In this document: positions 25,308 to 34,887 of the stretch, piece by piece
Layout: each line of letters opens with the position of its first letter
Position numbering within the stretch: the first letter of the stretch is position 1
From: Nicotiana tabacum
Lineage: Eukaryota; Streptophyta; Magnoliopsida; Solanales; Solanaceae
NCBI RefSeq assembly: GCF_000715075.1
Contig: NC_134101.1
Span: forward strand, 194,576,103 to 194,640,102
Direction of reading: 5' to 3'
Length of the DNA: 64,000 nt
The notes under the pieces: generated by a model
What the model was told of the DNA's origin: nothing
Seen by the model: only the letters and a program-made list of their open reading frames with translations
Database searches by the model: none
Position numbers and translations under genes: made by a program

Positions 25308-27684
25308 ATGGCGAAAACTTCCACCTCTGCTTCTCAGGAGGTTGCAGTCTCATCCTATTCGCTTCTTTCTCAAGGTGAAGTGGCCACACCTCCTCGTGCT
25401 GAGGAATGCATCCCAGGATCTTTTGCAATGACCTCCGATTTCAAGGTCGAGAAACCTTCCTCGAAGCCAAAACATCGCGAGCCTGTGATGTATATGAACT
25501 CGGTAACAAATGTCGGGAAAGTGATGGCTCACTGTCGCTGGGGGGATACTGTGCTAGTGCATATCCCTGCTCGGGAAGAAGATATTACGGCTCATAAAGC
25601 CGGTTTTCTAAGTGTGTACACCTATCCATTCACCTTGGGGCCGGTGGGGCCATCCTTGCCCCCGATCGACCCCGTGATTCTCGACTTCTATCGACGGTAT
25701 CAGGTAACCCTTAGTCAAATTCATCCTTCGTTCTGGCGCGTTGTTTATATGATTAGGCATTACACAAAAATGATAAAGGAGATTCCCTTCACCCTCAACC
25801 ACCTGATCAGGATGTATAGTCCTCGTATCCTCCACGGAGGCCTAATCATATTCCGATGTCGAGCCCCAAGGATCCTCTTTGCATGCACCGAAGAGCTCAG
25901 GAACGAGGGATGGGCAAGCCGATTCGTTTGAGTGTGGACTTCTAACCTGATCCCAGCAGAAAAGATATCGTTCCTCGAGAGGTGGAATGGGGGGCGTAAG
26001 TAAATGTGTCGTCGAGTCTTCCTTTGCTTCTTTTTGACAATATTCCTCAAAGCATCTAACTCTATTTCTCTTGCTTTGTTAACCATTGCAACCTACCTCG
26101 GTGCAGTTTCGAATCTCCAGGATTGGGTCAGCCACTTATACTCGATTTGACCATATGTTGAACGAGTGTGGCGAGATTTATCCCAAGCCCTGTAGGAAGC
26201 CAAAGATCATGGTAAGCTCCAAACCTTGTTGCATTCGTACCCTTTAATGCAAATCGCTATTAGTAGCATTCTTCATTCTTTGTGTTTAACTTCTACATTT
26301 ATCTAGTTCTAGGGGAAGTCCGTTTGACGAAGGAGGCACCATCCATTGATGGGGACGCCCTAGTGCCCAACAAGAAGAAGAGAAGGAAACAGGGTCTGTC
26401 GGTCGGGCCGTCGGAGTTCAAGAGGTTTAAGGTGGAAGGATCCAAGGTCGACCCAACAGCTTTGACCTGGGAGACGGCGAGAAACACTCGAGTTGAAGGC
26501 GAGGGGGAAAGTGTCTTTCCAACAGCCCACGAGGAGTGTATAGACTCGGCCGATCCTCGGTCCGTAGAGATGGAGGCTTCCGAATTAGAGCCTGATGCCG
26601 CTGCTGTCTATCTTTGTGGTGGGGAGGAAATGGATGAAGTATCGAGTACTGCTCTCGAGTCGGCTGGCGGCCAGGATTCTCCCCGAGGCAAGGTGCCTTT
26701 GGTAGGTAGTTCGGAGGGGCCCAGCTCTGAGGTCCAGGGTGAATAAGGGATAGAGACTTTGATTGATCCTGCCAACTCTGTGATTGTTATTGATTCTCCT
26801 CAGGGAGTGATCCTACTACCTCATGGAGTGCAAGATTCCCCGCGTGAAGAGCCCTCTGATGCAGAGGCACTAGTCAAAGGCGGAGATGCGCTCAAGAGAC
26901 CACCGATCGCTCTCGAGGGAATCCCTGAGGTTGACGCTTCATTTGTTTTTGGTGATATGGTCATACTTTGCGAGCGGGTAAATTTTCCTAACCCTCTCCG
27001 CTGCTCTAGGCTGCTACGATATTTATTTTTTGTAACTTGTCCTTTTTCGTGGCTTCAGGCCAAAGCACTTTACAGCCAGGCTTTCGCCCAATACCAGGAT
27101 GAAGTGAATCATCGCGAGCATGAGAAAGCTTATCTTACCAAGCAAGTTATTCATCCCCCATTTACTATTATCTGAATCTTTGTTAGATTCCAGTGCTCTT
27201 AACATCTTGGACCTGATTTGCGCAGTTTTAGAAGGAAAATGCCCTGCTGAGAGAGGAGCTTCGGGCCACAGATGCTGAAATTTCCGAGCTCAGTTGGTAT
27301 ATAAGGGAAATAATTTCCGAGAGGGACACCTTCCAGGGGAAGGTAACCTCAGTCGAGCGTCATCTCCAAGATGCGAAGGAGGATAGTGACAAGTACAGAG
27401 GTCTCTATTCCGAGCTGGTAGCTGCACTATCTAGGATCAAATCCAAGGCCAAGGCACTTGTATCCTCGTATGGGGAGGAAGCTATTGTCACAAATGCTCT
27501 CGTTGAGAGGGCATTTGAGGAAGCTAGCCCGAATTTACCTAGAGTTATGGATCGTGCTTGGCTGGGTTCTCGAAAGTAGACTGTTAGAGGTGTGCCGGGT
27601 GACAGCTCGGGCGATGCTAAAAATGAGAGTGGATCCTCGGAAAGGGAAGATGCTGTTGAGAAGGGGCCGTTGAGGGACTCGTAG
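25308..27684 (+). pseudogene. Opposite-strand spliced ORF of Tat A (gypsy-type transposon ORF), five exons, disabled
   Basis: Predicted exons: 25308-25995, 26107-26211, 26313-26977, 27059-27145, 27226-27684; all introns are GT-AG and the phases agree at every join. The start ATGGCG at 25308 has a good plant context and is preferred to the ATG at 25272. Exon 1 resembles the 'putative gypsy type transposon' family (Pfam PF04195, from memory): YPFTLGP, DFYRRYQVTLSQIHPSFW, then a FLERWN end. Exon 3 has a KKKRRK basic patch, possibly a nuclear signal, and acidic low-complexity sequence. Exons 4-5 are rich in E, K, L and R and look coiled-coil. Premature stops lie at 25929, 26148, 26193, 26744, 27229 and 27577. 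Molecular role unknown; gene-like antisense ORFs are known in Tat elements such as maize Grande. A relative lies at 50950-52640. Confidence 0.78.
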
Positions 27685-28870
27685 CTGTAGGGGTGCAACC
27701 TTCAGGGGAGCCATTGATAATGTAGGTTCAACAATGGATTAGGATTCTGTCGATTTTCCTGTTTGTATATATTACTTTCATATTATCATATTTATAAAGT
27801 AAACCTTATGGCTTTGCTTCTTCAACTACCCTTTTTGTCTAGAATTCAGCCGGGTGATCCTGTTTTAAAGTTGGCAAGAATCCTGAGATTCATGATACGG
27901 CCCTAAGGATCATTAGGTAGACTCGGGGTTTTTTACGTGCCTGGTCAATGCGACCTTTAGTATAAGCTGACATTAGGGCTCTTATGCTTTGCCCTTGGGC
28001 ATTTGTATTTTAACTATTTTGGGTTCAGTCTCCGAGTCGGGTTTCGACTCGAGAACAATTGACCCTCAAGTTTTGTATTTGTGTGGGCTGACGACAATGG
28101 CTCTTATGCCTTGGGTCGAAGCAACCTTTTATATGTATGGCCCCGAGGCTCGTTAAGCTAGCGACAATGGCTCTTACGCTTTACCCTTAGGCATTTATAT
28201 TTAACTATTTTGGGTCCAGTCTCCGAATCGGGATACGACTCGAGCTCATTTTGACCCTTAAGCTTTCAAACTTTAAGCTGGCGATAATGGCTCTTCCGCT
28301 TTTGGTCGTTGCGACCTTTTAGTATGTGTGGCCCTGAGGTGCATTAGGCTAGCGACAATGACTCTTACGCTTTGCCCTTAGGCATATGTAGGCTTTGTTT
28401 TCCTCTTGTTAAGTACTTTTTGAAATGATTTTGCCTGACCCGTTGTCGGTTCGGGAAGTACCTCAATTTCAAGTCGTTTGCGGCGATGTTCGAGCATCTC
28501 GGAAGATTTGGCTCGTAGGCTGAGTAGCTTGAAATCTTTTGATTTGGATCTGACATGGCTGAAGCTCTTTTTCCTGTCGAGGGTAGCCTATTTAACCGGT
28601 TCATTTCGAAGTAGATTCGAAGTAATGGCCTATGATTTTGTAGCGACGGTCGGGCGTCCACGAGTTGTGTTAATTCGGCTGGTACAGCCGTATGACCATA
28701 GTCATTTGTGTTTGGCTGGAGCCATTTTGGTCTTGAGTGTAGTATCTTAGGCATCTATATCGAGGGTATGCCTTTTTAGGGGTCTTACAAATTCGATATG
28801 TAGCGTAAACGTCGGGATGGAGTTTATGCCCGCAATAAAGTCTTGCAATTTTTTCATGCCTTTTAAGGTC
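27685..28870. other. Tat A spacer with degenerate 'GGCTCTTA(C/T)GC' repeats
   Basis: Non-coding spacer after the opposite-strand ORF. Blocks containing GCGACAATGGCTCTTACGC, TTGCCCTTAGGCAT and CAGTCTCCGAGTCGGG recur about every 170-190 bp between 27880 and 28390. The same blocks occur in Tat B at about 52840-53260, so this is an inherited part of the family. ORFs 28365-28754 (minus) and 28478-28750 (plus) show no known domain and are probably chance. Confidence 0.6.
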
Positions 28871-28876
28871 TTACAT

Positions 28877-29400
28877 TTTTCGTTGATACTTGGTACAAGT
28901 ATGATTCATGCAATCCTTGAGGTCTTACAGTTTCTGTTGTTGATACTCGGTACGAGTATGATTCATGCATTGCTTGAGGTCTTACAGTTTTTATTGATAC
29001 TTGGTACAAGTATGATTCATGCCTTGCTTGAGGTCTTACAGTTTGTGTTATTGATACTTGGTACGAGTAGGATTCATGCCTTGCTTGAGGTCTTACAGTT
29101 TTCGTTGATACTTGGTACAAGTATGATTCATGCTTTGCTTGAGGTCTTACAGTTTGTGTTGATACTTGGTACAAGTATGATTCATGCCTTTCTTGAGGTC
29201 TTACAGTTTGTGTTGATACTTGGTACAAGTATGATTCATGCCTTGCTCGAGGTCTTACAATTTTTGTTGATACTTGGTACAAGTATGATTCATGCCTGGC
29301 TTGAGGTCTTACAGTTTGTGTTGATACTTGGTACAAGTATGATTCATGCCTTACCTGAGGTCTTACAGTTTGTGTTGTTGATACTCGGTACGAGTTTTGT
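28877..29400. repeat. 54/57-bp minisatellite, about 10 units
   Basis: Nine clear units and a diverged tenth, each 54 or 57 bp: TTGATACTTGGTACAAGTAT, then GATTCATGCCTTGCTTGAGG, then TCTTACAGTTTGTG. Both lengths are multiples of three, which explains long repetitive ORFs on both strands (28817-29464 plus, 28863-29336 minus) that I do not regard as genes. Each unit carries a 7-bp inverted repeat around GTA. Tat B has essentially one unit at the corresponding place (about 53745-53800). Confidence 0.93.
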
Positions 29401-30039
29401 GAGACCGTGTCTGCCCGCTCGGGGTCTTACAGCCTCGGGTTTTTTAATGAATGGCGATTGGTGACAGTCTCCGAGTCATCGAGTTTGCTTTGGCTCGGGA
29501 GCCATTACTCGTGAGCTCGGAATTGCCTCATTGAGGGCTTACGATTTAGGAGATTCCAACACTGAGGTCATGTGGGTGCCTAGTTATTGACGCCAGTCTC
29601 CGAGTATTCGGGGCGCTCTTGGTGGAGGAATCTTTGTTGAGAAAACGTTGAGTTTCCTTTGGAGTATGAGGTGCATTGGCAAAAGACATTCTTTTATTTC
29701 TTTGCACAAGTACATGTCATTTTGTTGCCATGGGTCTGGCTCATACGGGCACGGTTCATTCGACCGTTTGGCCCAATACATCATTTTCCTATTGGAATCA
29801 TGTTTGGTGTTCCTTGGTTTTTCCGAGTGGGTGGCCTTTCGAGGTGGTGCCCTCTAGTGTTCGGGGTTAATTGCAAAGGAAACCTCAAACATTTGTTGTG
29901 TTCCCCATAGGTAGCATGTAGGTGTTGCCTCGTTAACAACCTTGCCGTTAAAACCCTCTCTAGGACAAAATACGTTTAAAGGAAAAGAGTGCAACGTTTG
30001 CTCGAGTGTATTCATGGAATTTTCGATCGGATGCCCTAG
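29401..30039. other. Tat A spacer before integrase end
   Basis: Non-coding. It contains CAGTCTCCGAGTATTCGGGG-like words and a TGCCTCGTTAACAACCTTGCCGTTAAAACCC segment at about 29924-29955 that is also found in Tat B (about 54445-54480), marking the shared boundary between spacer and pol. ORFs at 29584-30099 lack known motifs. Confidence 0.55.
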
Positions 30040-31300
30040 CAGTAATATCGTTTTAGCATTGATATATTCCAGTTGCTCGGAAGTTGTTCGCCGCTCCATG
30101 GTGTCGAGCTTATAAGATCCCTTACCGACTACTCCGAGGACACGGTACGGTCCTTCCCAGTTCTGGCCCAGATTTCCTTCATTAGGGTTTCAGGTGTTGA
30201 GAGTGAGCTTCCTAAGGACTAAGTCCGCGGTCCCGAAATATCAGAGATTTGTTCTCCTGTTATAATATCTTTCGATTCTATGTTTCTGTGCAGCCATCCG
30301 GATTAACGAGGCTTCTCATTTTTCATCCAGTAGTTCGAGGGCCGTTGTCATGACCTCGTTGTTTGATACCTCATTAGTATGCTGGAATCTAGCACTCGAC
30401 TCCCTGACATACACTAGTGTCAAAGCCTCGGCACCGTATACTAGAGAGAAAGGCATTTCCTCTCTTCTTGATTTTGAAGTTGTTCGATATGCCCATAGCA
30501 CCTCGGGCAGCGTTTCTCTCAATTTTCCCTTGGCGCTCTCCAGTTTCTTTTTTAAGTTCTGAATGATGGTTTTATTTGTGGATTCGGCCTGGCCATTTGC
30601 ACATGGGTGGTAAGGCATCGATAGGATTCTCTTGATTTTGTGATTTTCAAGGAACTGTGTTACCTTGCTTCCGATGAACTGCCTCCCGTTATCGCATGTT
30701 ATCTCGGATGGGATTCCGAATCGGCATATGATGTGATACCATATGAAGTTGATGACTTCTTTTTCTCTTATTTTTTTGAAGGCCTGCGGTTCCACCCATT
30801 TTGAAAAGTAGTTAGTCATAAATAAAATGAATCTAGCTTTATCTGGCGCCATTGGCAAAGGACCGACAATGTCCATTCCCCATTTCATGAATAGCCATGA
30901 TGATAAAATGGTATGTAGTTGCTCGTCGGGCTGGTGAATCATGGGAGCGAATCTTTGGCATTTGTCACACTTTTAGATGAATTCTTTGGTGTCTTTTTCC
31001 ATGCTGTCCCAATAGTAGCCTGCTCTGATCACCTTCCGGACTAAGGAGTCAGTGCCAGAATGATTTCCACAAGTACCCTCGTGAATTTCTCGAAGTACAT
31101 AATCTGTGTCACCTGGCCCTAGGCATACCGCCAGGGGTCCATCAAAAGTTCTCCTGTACAGAGTCTCATTTTTGTCAAGCGAGGACCGGGCTGCATTGGT
31201 TTGTAGGGCCCATGATTCTTTCGGATCTGTGCGCAACTTCCCATCCATCAAATAATCAATATATGTATTCCTCCAATCCTATATTAGTCTAATGGAATTA
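30040..31300 (-). pseudogene. Tat A integrase (broken)
   Basis: Read right to left: N-terminal zinc-binding region (HEGTCGNHSG, then KCDKCQRFA around 30960-31090), the core with Asp in KWGMDIVGP (about 30895), Asp in TCDNGRQF (about 30685) and Glu in NGQAEST (about 30595). The D,D-E triad is therefore intact, at normal spacing. A C-terminal part with RRTNLRYF and NWEGPYRVL (GPY/F module, about 30140-30160) follows. Stops occur at about 30974, 30316 and 30190. It would insert element DNA; the core is better preserved than in the Tekay element. Confidence 0.88.
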
Positions 31301-31499
31301 ATCTTTGCGTGACCTTCCTCGACCACTGATTTAAACAATTGGACAACAGCCCCGGGGAGTAGGTCCTCTTCTTCAACAGAAGATCCCAAATTCGTGAGGG
31401 CATCGGCCTCGCTGTTCTACTATAAGGTACATGGACTAAGGTCCATTCTTTTAAGCGACATAGTGCAACTTGGATTTTGTCAAAGTATGTTTGCATCAT

Positions 31500-31830
31500 G
31501 TCTTCTCAAGCTTCGTAGCTCCCATTCGCTTGGCTTACCACGAGTAGTGAATCGCATTTCGCCTCGACGGTCTCGGCTCCCAAGCTTTTAGCCAGTTTTA
31601 AACCTGCAATCATAGCCTCGTATTCGGCTTCATTGTTAGTCAATTTTGCGGTTTTTATGGATTGTCTGATTACGCCGCCAACAGGTGGCTTTAGGACTAT
31701 ACCGAGCCCGGATACCCTTATGTTTATGGCGCCGTGTGTGAATAGGGTCCATACCGCGGAAGACATGCCTGATTTTAATAAAAGTTCTCTCTCTACCTCG
31801 GGCATGAGGGAGGGTGAAAAATCGGCCACA
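31500..31830 (-). pseudogene. Tat A second (archaeal-type) RNase H domain
   Basis: On the minus strand, after the retroviral-type RNase H: SGLGIVLKPPVGG, IRQSIKTAKLTNNEAEYEA, MIAGLKLAKSLGAE and EAKCDSLLVVSQ. N-N-E-A-E-Y-x-A and C-D-S-L-L-V are signatures of the archaeal/plant type RNase H that Tat-lineage elements acquired as a second domain. The conserved Asp of CDSLLV and the Glu of NEAEYEA are present. The same frame continues from the upstream domain (ORF 31506-32078), so it was expressed as part of Pol. Confidence 0.85.
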
Positions 31831-33055
31831 AAGTTCGCAAGAATTTGGAACTTGATGGCCGTTCGAGGTTGATACTCGATATCATACCCTCCGAGTTCGA
31901 TGGCCCATTTGGCCAATTGGCCCAATAGTTCGGGTTTGTGCAATATGCTCAGGAGGGGGTATGTCGATAGAACACAGATACGGTGACATTGAAAATTGGG
32001 CTTCAGCTTTTGCGAGGCACTTATTAGCGCTAGAGCCAATTTTTCTAGATGGGGATACTTGGTTTCGGCGTCCCCCAAGGTCCGGCTTACATAATAAATA
32101 GGAAATTGCGTACCTTGCTCCTCTCAAACCAGTACGCCGCTTACCACTATTTCAGACATGGCCAGGTACAGATATAGTGTTTCATCCTCCTTTGGCGTAT
32201 GCAGCAAAGGTGGACTAGTCAGATATTGTTTTAGTTCCTCCAAGGCATGTTGGCGTTCTGAAGTCCATTCGAAGTTGTTCTTTATTTTGAGTAAAGAGAA
32301 GAAATGATGGCTCTTGTCTGATTATCTTGATATGAATGTGCACAGGGCCGCTATCCGCCTTGTTAGCCGTTGTACGACCTTTAATTTGTTCACCACCATG
32401 ATTTCTTTGATGGCCTTTATTTTGTCAGGATTAATCTCGATTCCCCTGTTTGATACTATGAAGCCTAGGAATTTGCCCGAACCCACTCCGAAAGCGCACT
32501 TCTCGAGGTTGAGCTTCATGTTGTTACGTCTGAGAATGTGGAAAGTTTCCTACAAATGAGTCAAATGGTCCTCTTCGCGCAAAGACTAAATAGTATATCA
32601 TCAATATATACCTCCATTGATTTCCCTACTTGATGCTCGAACATTTTATTAACTAGGCGCTAGTACGTTGCCCCTGCATTTTTTAGGCCAAAGGGTATTA
32701 CGTTGTAGCAGTAGGTACCATAATTTGTAATGAACGAGTTTTCCTCCCTATCCTCGGGGTTCATCTGGATTTGATTATATCCCGAGTAGGCGTCGAGAAA
32801 GGTGACGGTCTCGTGACCGGCCATAGCATCAATCAGACGATCAATGTTAGGCAATGAGAAGGAATCTTTGGGACACGCTTTATTCATGTCTTTATAATCT
32901 ATGCACATTCTTAGCTTGTTTCCCTTTTTAGGAACCACTACTACGTTGGCCAGCTATTCGGGATACTTTACCTCTATAAAGGATCATATTTTAAGAAGGT
33001 TCGTTACCTCTTCTTTGATGAAGTCACGTTTTACCTTAGAGTGGGGTCTTCTCTT
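31831..33055 (-). pseudogene. Tat A reverse transcriptase and first RNase H (broken)
   Basis: RT blocks, right to left: VPKKGNKLRMCIDYKDMNKA and DSFSLPNIDRLIDAMAGHE (32660-32938), SGYNQIQMN, YNVIPFGLKNAGATY, the catalytic Y-I-D-D at about 32595-32610 (intact), and the thumb stretch KLNLEKCAFGVGSGKFLG (32460-32519). RNase H 1 follows, with YLYLAMSE, YPHLEKLALAL and GYDIEYQPRTAIK (about 31870-31910). Frame breaks occur near 32662 (a stop at a position usually Gln), 32570 and 32124. Makes cDNA from element RNA; the catalytic box survives although the frame does not. Confidence 0.9.
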
Positions 33056-33790
33056 CTACTTTACGGGTTTAAACTTGTGATCGACGCTCAGCCTGTGGGA
33101 GGTTATTTCAATCGGAATTCCTGTCATATCCAAGTAGGACCAAGCGAAACAGTCGATATTATTACTAAGAAATTGAATGAACCCTTTCCTGAGTTCGAGG
33201 GTTAACCCCGTTCCTAGGTATACCTTAATACCTAGGAGGTGTTCGATGAAAATGTCCTGCTCCACCTCTTCGACTGTTGATTTAGTTGCGTCCGATTCTT
33301 CGAGGGCAATGAAGGTCCGAGGAGTGAAGAAATCTTCTTCGTCATCCTCGGGGGTCTGTGTGTTCCTAACCTCGTTTGAGATCGGGTGCGTGGGGATCAA
33401 CGCCTTATGGTGAACTGCGAACATTTCTTTCGCCGCTCGTTGTTCTCTATGTATGGTCGTTATGCCGTCGTTCATGGGAAATTTTATCACCTGGTGTAAG
33501 GTTGACGGTACTTCCCTCATGCTGTGTATCCAAGGCCTGCCAAGAAATGCATTGTACCTCATGTCGTCATCGATGACTTGGAACTCGGTATTCTGAATCA
33601 CACCGGACGTGTCGATCAGGAGGGTGATCTCTCCTTTCGTTACTTCACCGGTCATGTTGAAGCCGTGGAGGACTCGAGGGATGGGGACAACTTGATCGAG
33701 CAGCCCCAGTTGTCTTACTACCTCTTATCTAATAATGTTGGCCGAGCTGCCTGGATCCACGAGCAAACGTTATATCCTGTTATTGTTTAA
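33056..33790 (-). pseudogene. Tat A protease region
   Basis: LLVDPGSSANII on the minus strand near 33740-33772 is the aspartic-protease active site in the D-P-G-S-S form usual for Tat. It is followed by QLGLLDQVV, HGFNMTGEVTKGEITL and the RYNAFLGRPWIHSMREVPST segment (ORF 33056-33655) that leads into RT. Stops flank the active site (at about 33724 and 33772). The ORF downstream runs about 200 codons uninterrupted. Confidence 0.83.
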
Positions 33791-34105
33791 AAGAAATGAG
33801 ATCACCAATGCATCATTGTGCGGTTCTAGCATGGCCTCGAGATTATCCTCGCTGAACGTGAGGGTGTCTTCAGGCACACGGTTTCGGGTGGGTCCCTTTT
33901 CTATGGTGGATGTTCTTGTCTGTTTGAACATGATTCCTTGGGGGACGTTGGTTCCTCCAATAATCATATGGACGTCGTGTCGGAGAGTCTCCCCTTCCAC
34001 TCGGGTTGAGTTTTATGGTGGTGTACCGACATCTGGAGTAGTCATGTCCTTCTCTTTATGGTTTTCGAGGTTTTTGTTCTCAACTCTGTTCAAAGAGCCA
34101 GACAT
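33770..34105 (-). pseudogene. Tat A gag stub with large internal deletion
   Basis: Starts with ATG at 34105 (MSGSLN..ENKNLENH, then DVGTPP), matching the beginning of the Tat B gag. It then jumps at about 34015 to the spacer just before protease (RHDVHMIIGGTNVPQG, PHNDALVISFLLN). The capsid region and zinc knuckle, which occupy roughly 55390-56830 in Tat B, are absent. A stop sits at the junction (34013-34015). Without capsid this copy cannot form particles alone. Confidence 0.8.
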
Positions 34106-34202
34106 TTGGTCCTGAAATCGAAGGTCTTGGACAAGAAAAAGTGTGAAAGGCAACTTGTGTTGTGTAACGAAACCAGCAAGAAAATAATCACTATTATTTT
34201 TA

Positions 34203-34223
34203 GCCCCACAGTGGGCGCCAAAT
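34203..34223 (-). promoter_or_regulatory. Tat A primer binding site
   Basis: Next to the 5' LTR edge, the minus strand reads TTTGGCGCCCACTGTGGGGC. Tat B has the same word with one change (56986-57004), showing it is conserved. I do not assign the tRNA with confidence. Confidence 0.7.
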
Positions 34224-34887
34224 TGTTTACCGTGAAAATAGTAATAACAATTATATTTGTTGATGGGATCTAAAAATATGTGATCTATTTTTATGCTAGT
34301 TTTTAAGAAGTTGATGCTAGATATGTGAAGATAAAAGACCAAATGCGAGCTAAAATGGAATTATAATCGAATCGAGGGGTTAGTTATTCTGGCCTCGGAC
34401 TGACCGATGAGGGGCTTCGAGGTCGATGCGTGGGCTCGGGCCAAAGCTATCGAGAATAATCGGGAAAGGGCTAACAGTTAGGATATAATTAAAGGAGGCT
34501 CTTTATGGCCAATAACAAGCAATAAACTAAGAACAAATATGAGCGTTATATTTCGTGAAGAATAGTTGGAGCAACAACAATCCCCCTTAGAAAATGAAAA
34601 GGATCCCCTTTATATAAGAGGGGGAATCCTGACATGTACAAAATGCATTAGTTATAAAGGTAGAGAGATGGGAGAACTAGATGGAATTAAGCTCTGTCAA
34701 TCTCAGCTGCGTGCCATGGGAATCCCCCCCCTCTCCCCTATTATAGTCGTTAATATGCACTGCCCCTCGCGGCCAAAATCCGACGGCTCCCGAAGGTGGG
34801 TATTGACCTCGGCTTCGAACCTCGAAAAGCATGTCTACGAGGCGCCCTAATGACGGGGAAATCGGGCCCCCGGTTTTACCGCATACA
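34224..34887 (-). repeat. Tat A 5' LTR
   Basis: 664 bp, TGTTTACCGTGAAAAT...CCGCATACA, paired with 24267-24987. It lies upstream of the pol genes on the minus strand. A TATATAAAGG-type box reads leftward at 34605-34616. Confidence 0.9.
34605..34616 (-). promoter_or_regulatory. TATA box in Tat A 5' LTR
   Basis: Minus strand TATATAAAGGGG; the same box is present in the Tat B 5' LTR (57448-57458). It is expected to drive the gag-pol transcript. Confidence 0.6.

Larger units (their letters stand above)
24267..34887 (-). mobile_element. Tat-lineage Ty3/gypsy element A (pol present, gag deleted)
   Basis: LTRs of 721 and 664 bp (TGTTTACC...CATACA type) bound an internal region. On the minus strand this carries a primer site, a gag stub, protease, RT, two RNase H domains and integrase; on the plus strand it carries a separate intron-containing gene unit. 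The second, archaeal-type RNase H and the opposite-strand ORF are hallmarks of the Tat lineage. Gag is reduced to its first residues fused to the pre-protease spacer. Flanks do not match (TATAT left, GATGA right). Stops throughout show it cannot move by itself. Confidence 0.9.

Noticed and set aside
28877..29400. Possible CRISPR-like array
   Set aside because: Units are contiguous tandem repeats without spacers, inside a plant retrotransposon.
28817..29464. 215-codon plus-strand ORF and 157-codon minus-strand ORF made of repeated peptides
   Set aside because: Both are translations of a 54/57-bp minisatellite whose unit length is a multiple of three. Both strands are open, and no start context or domain is seen.
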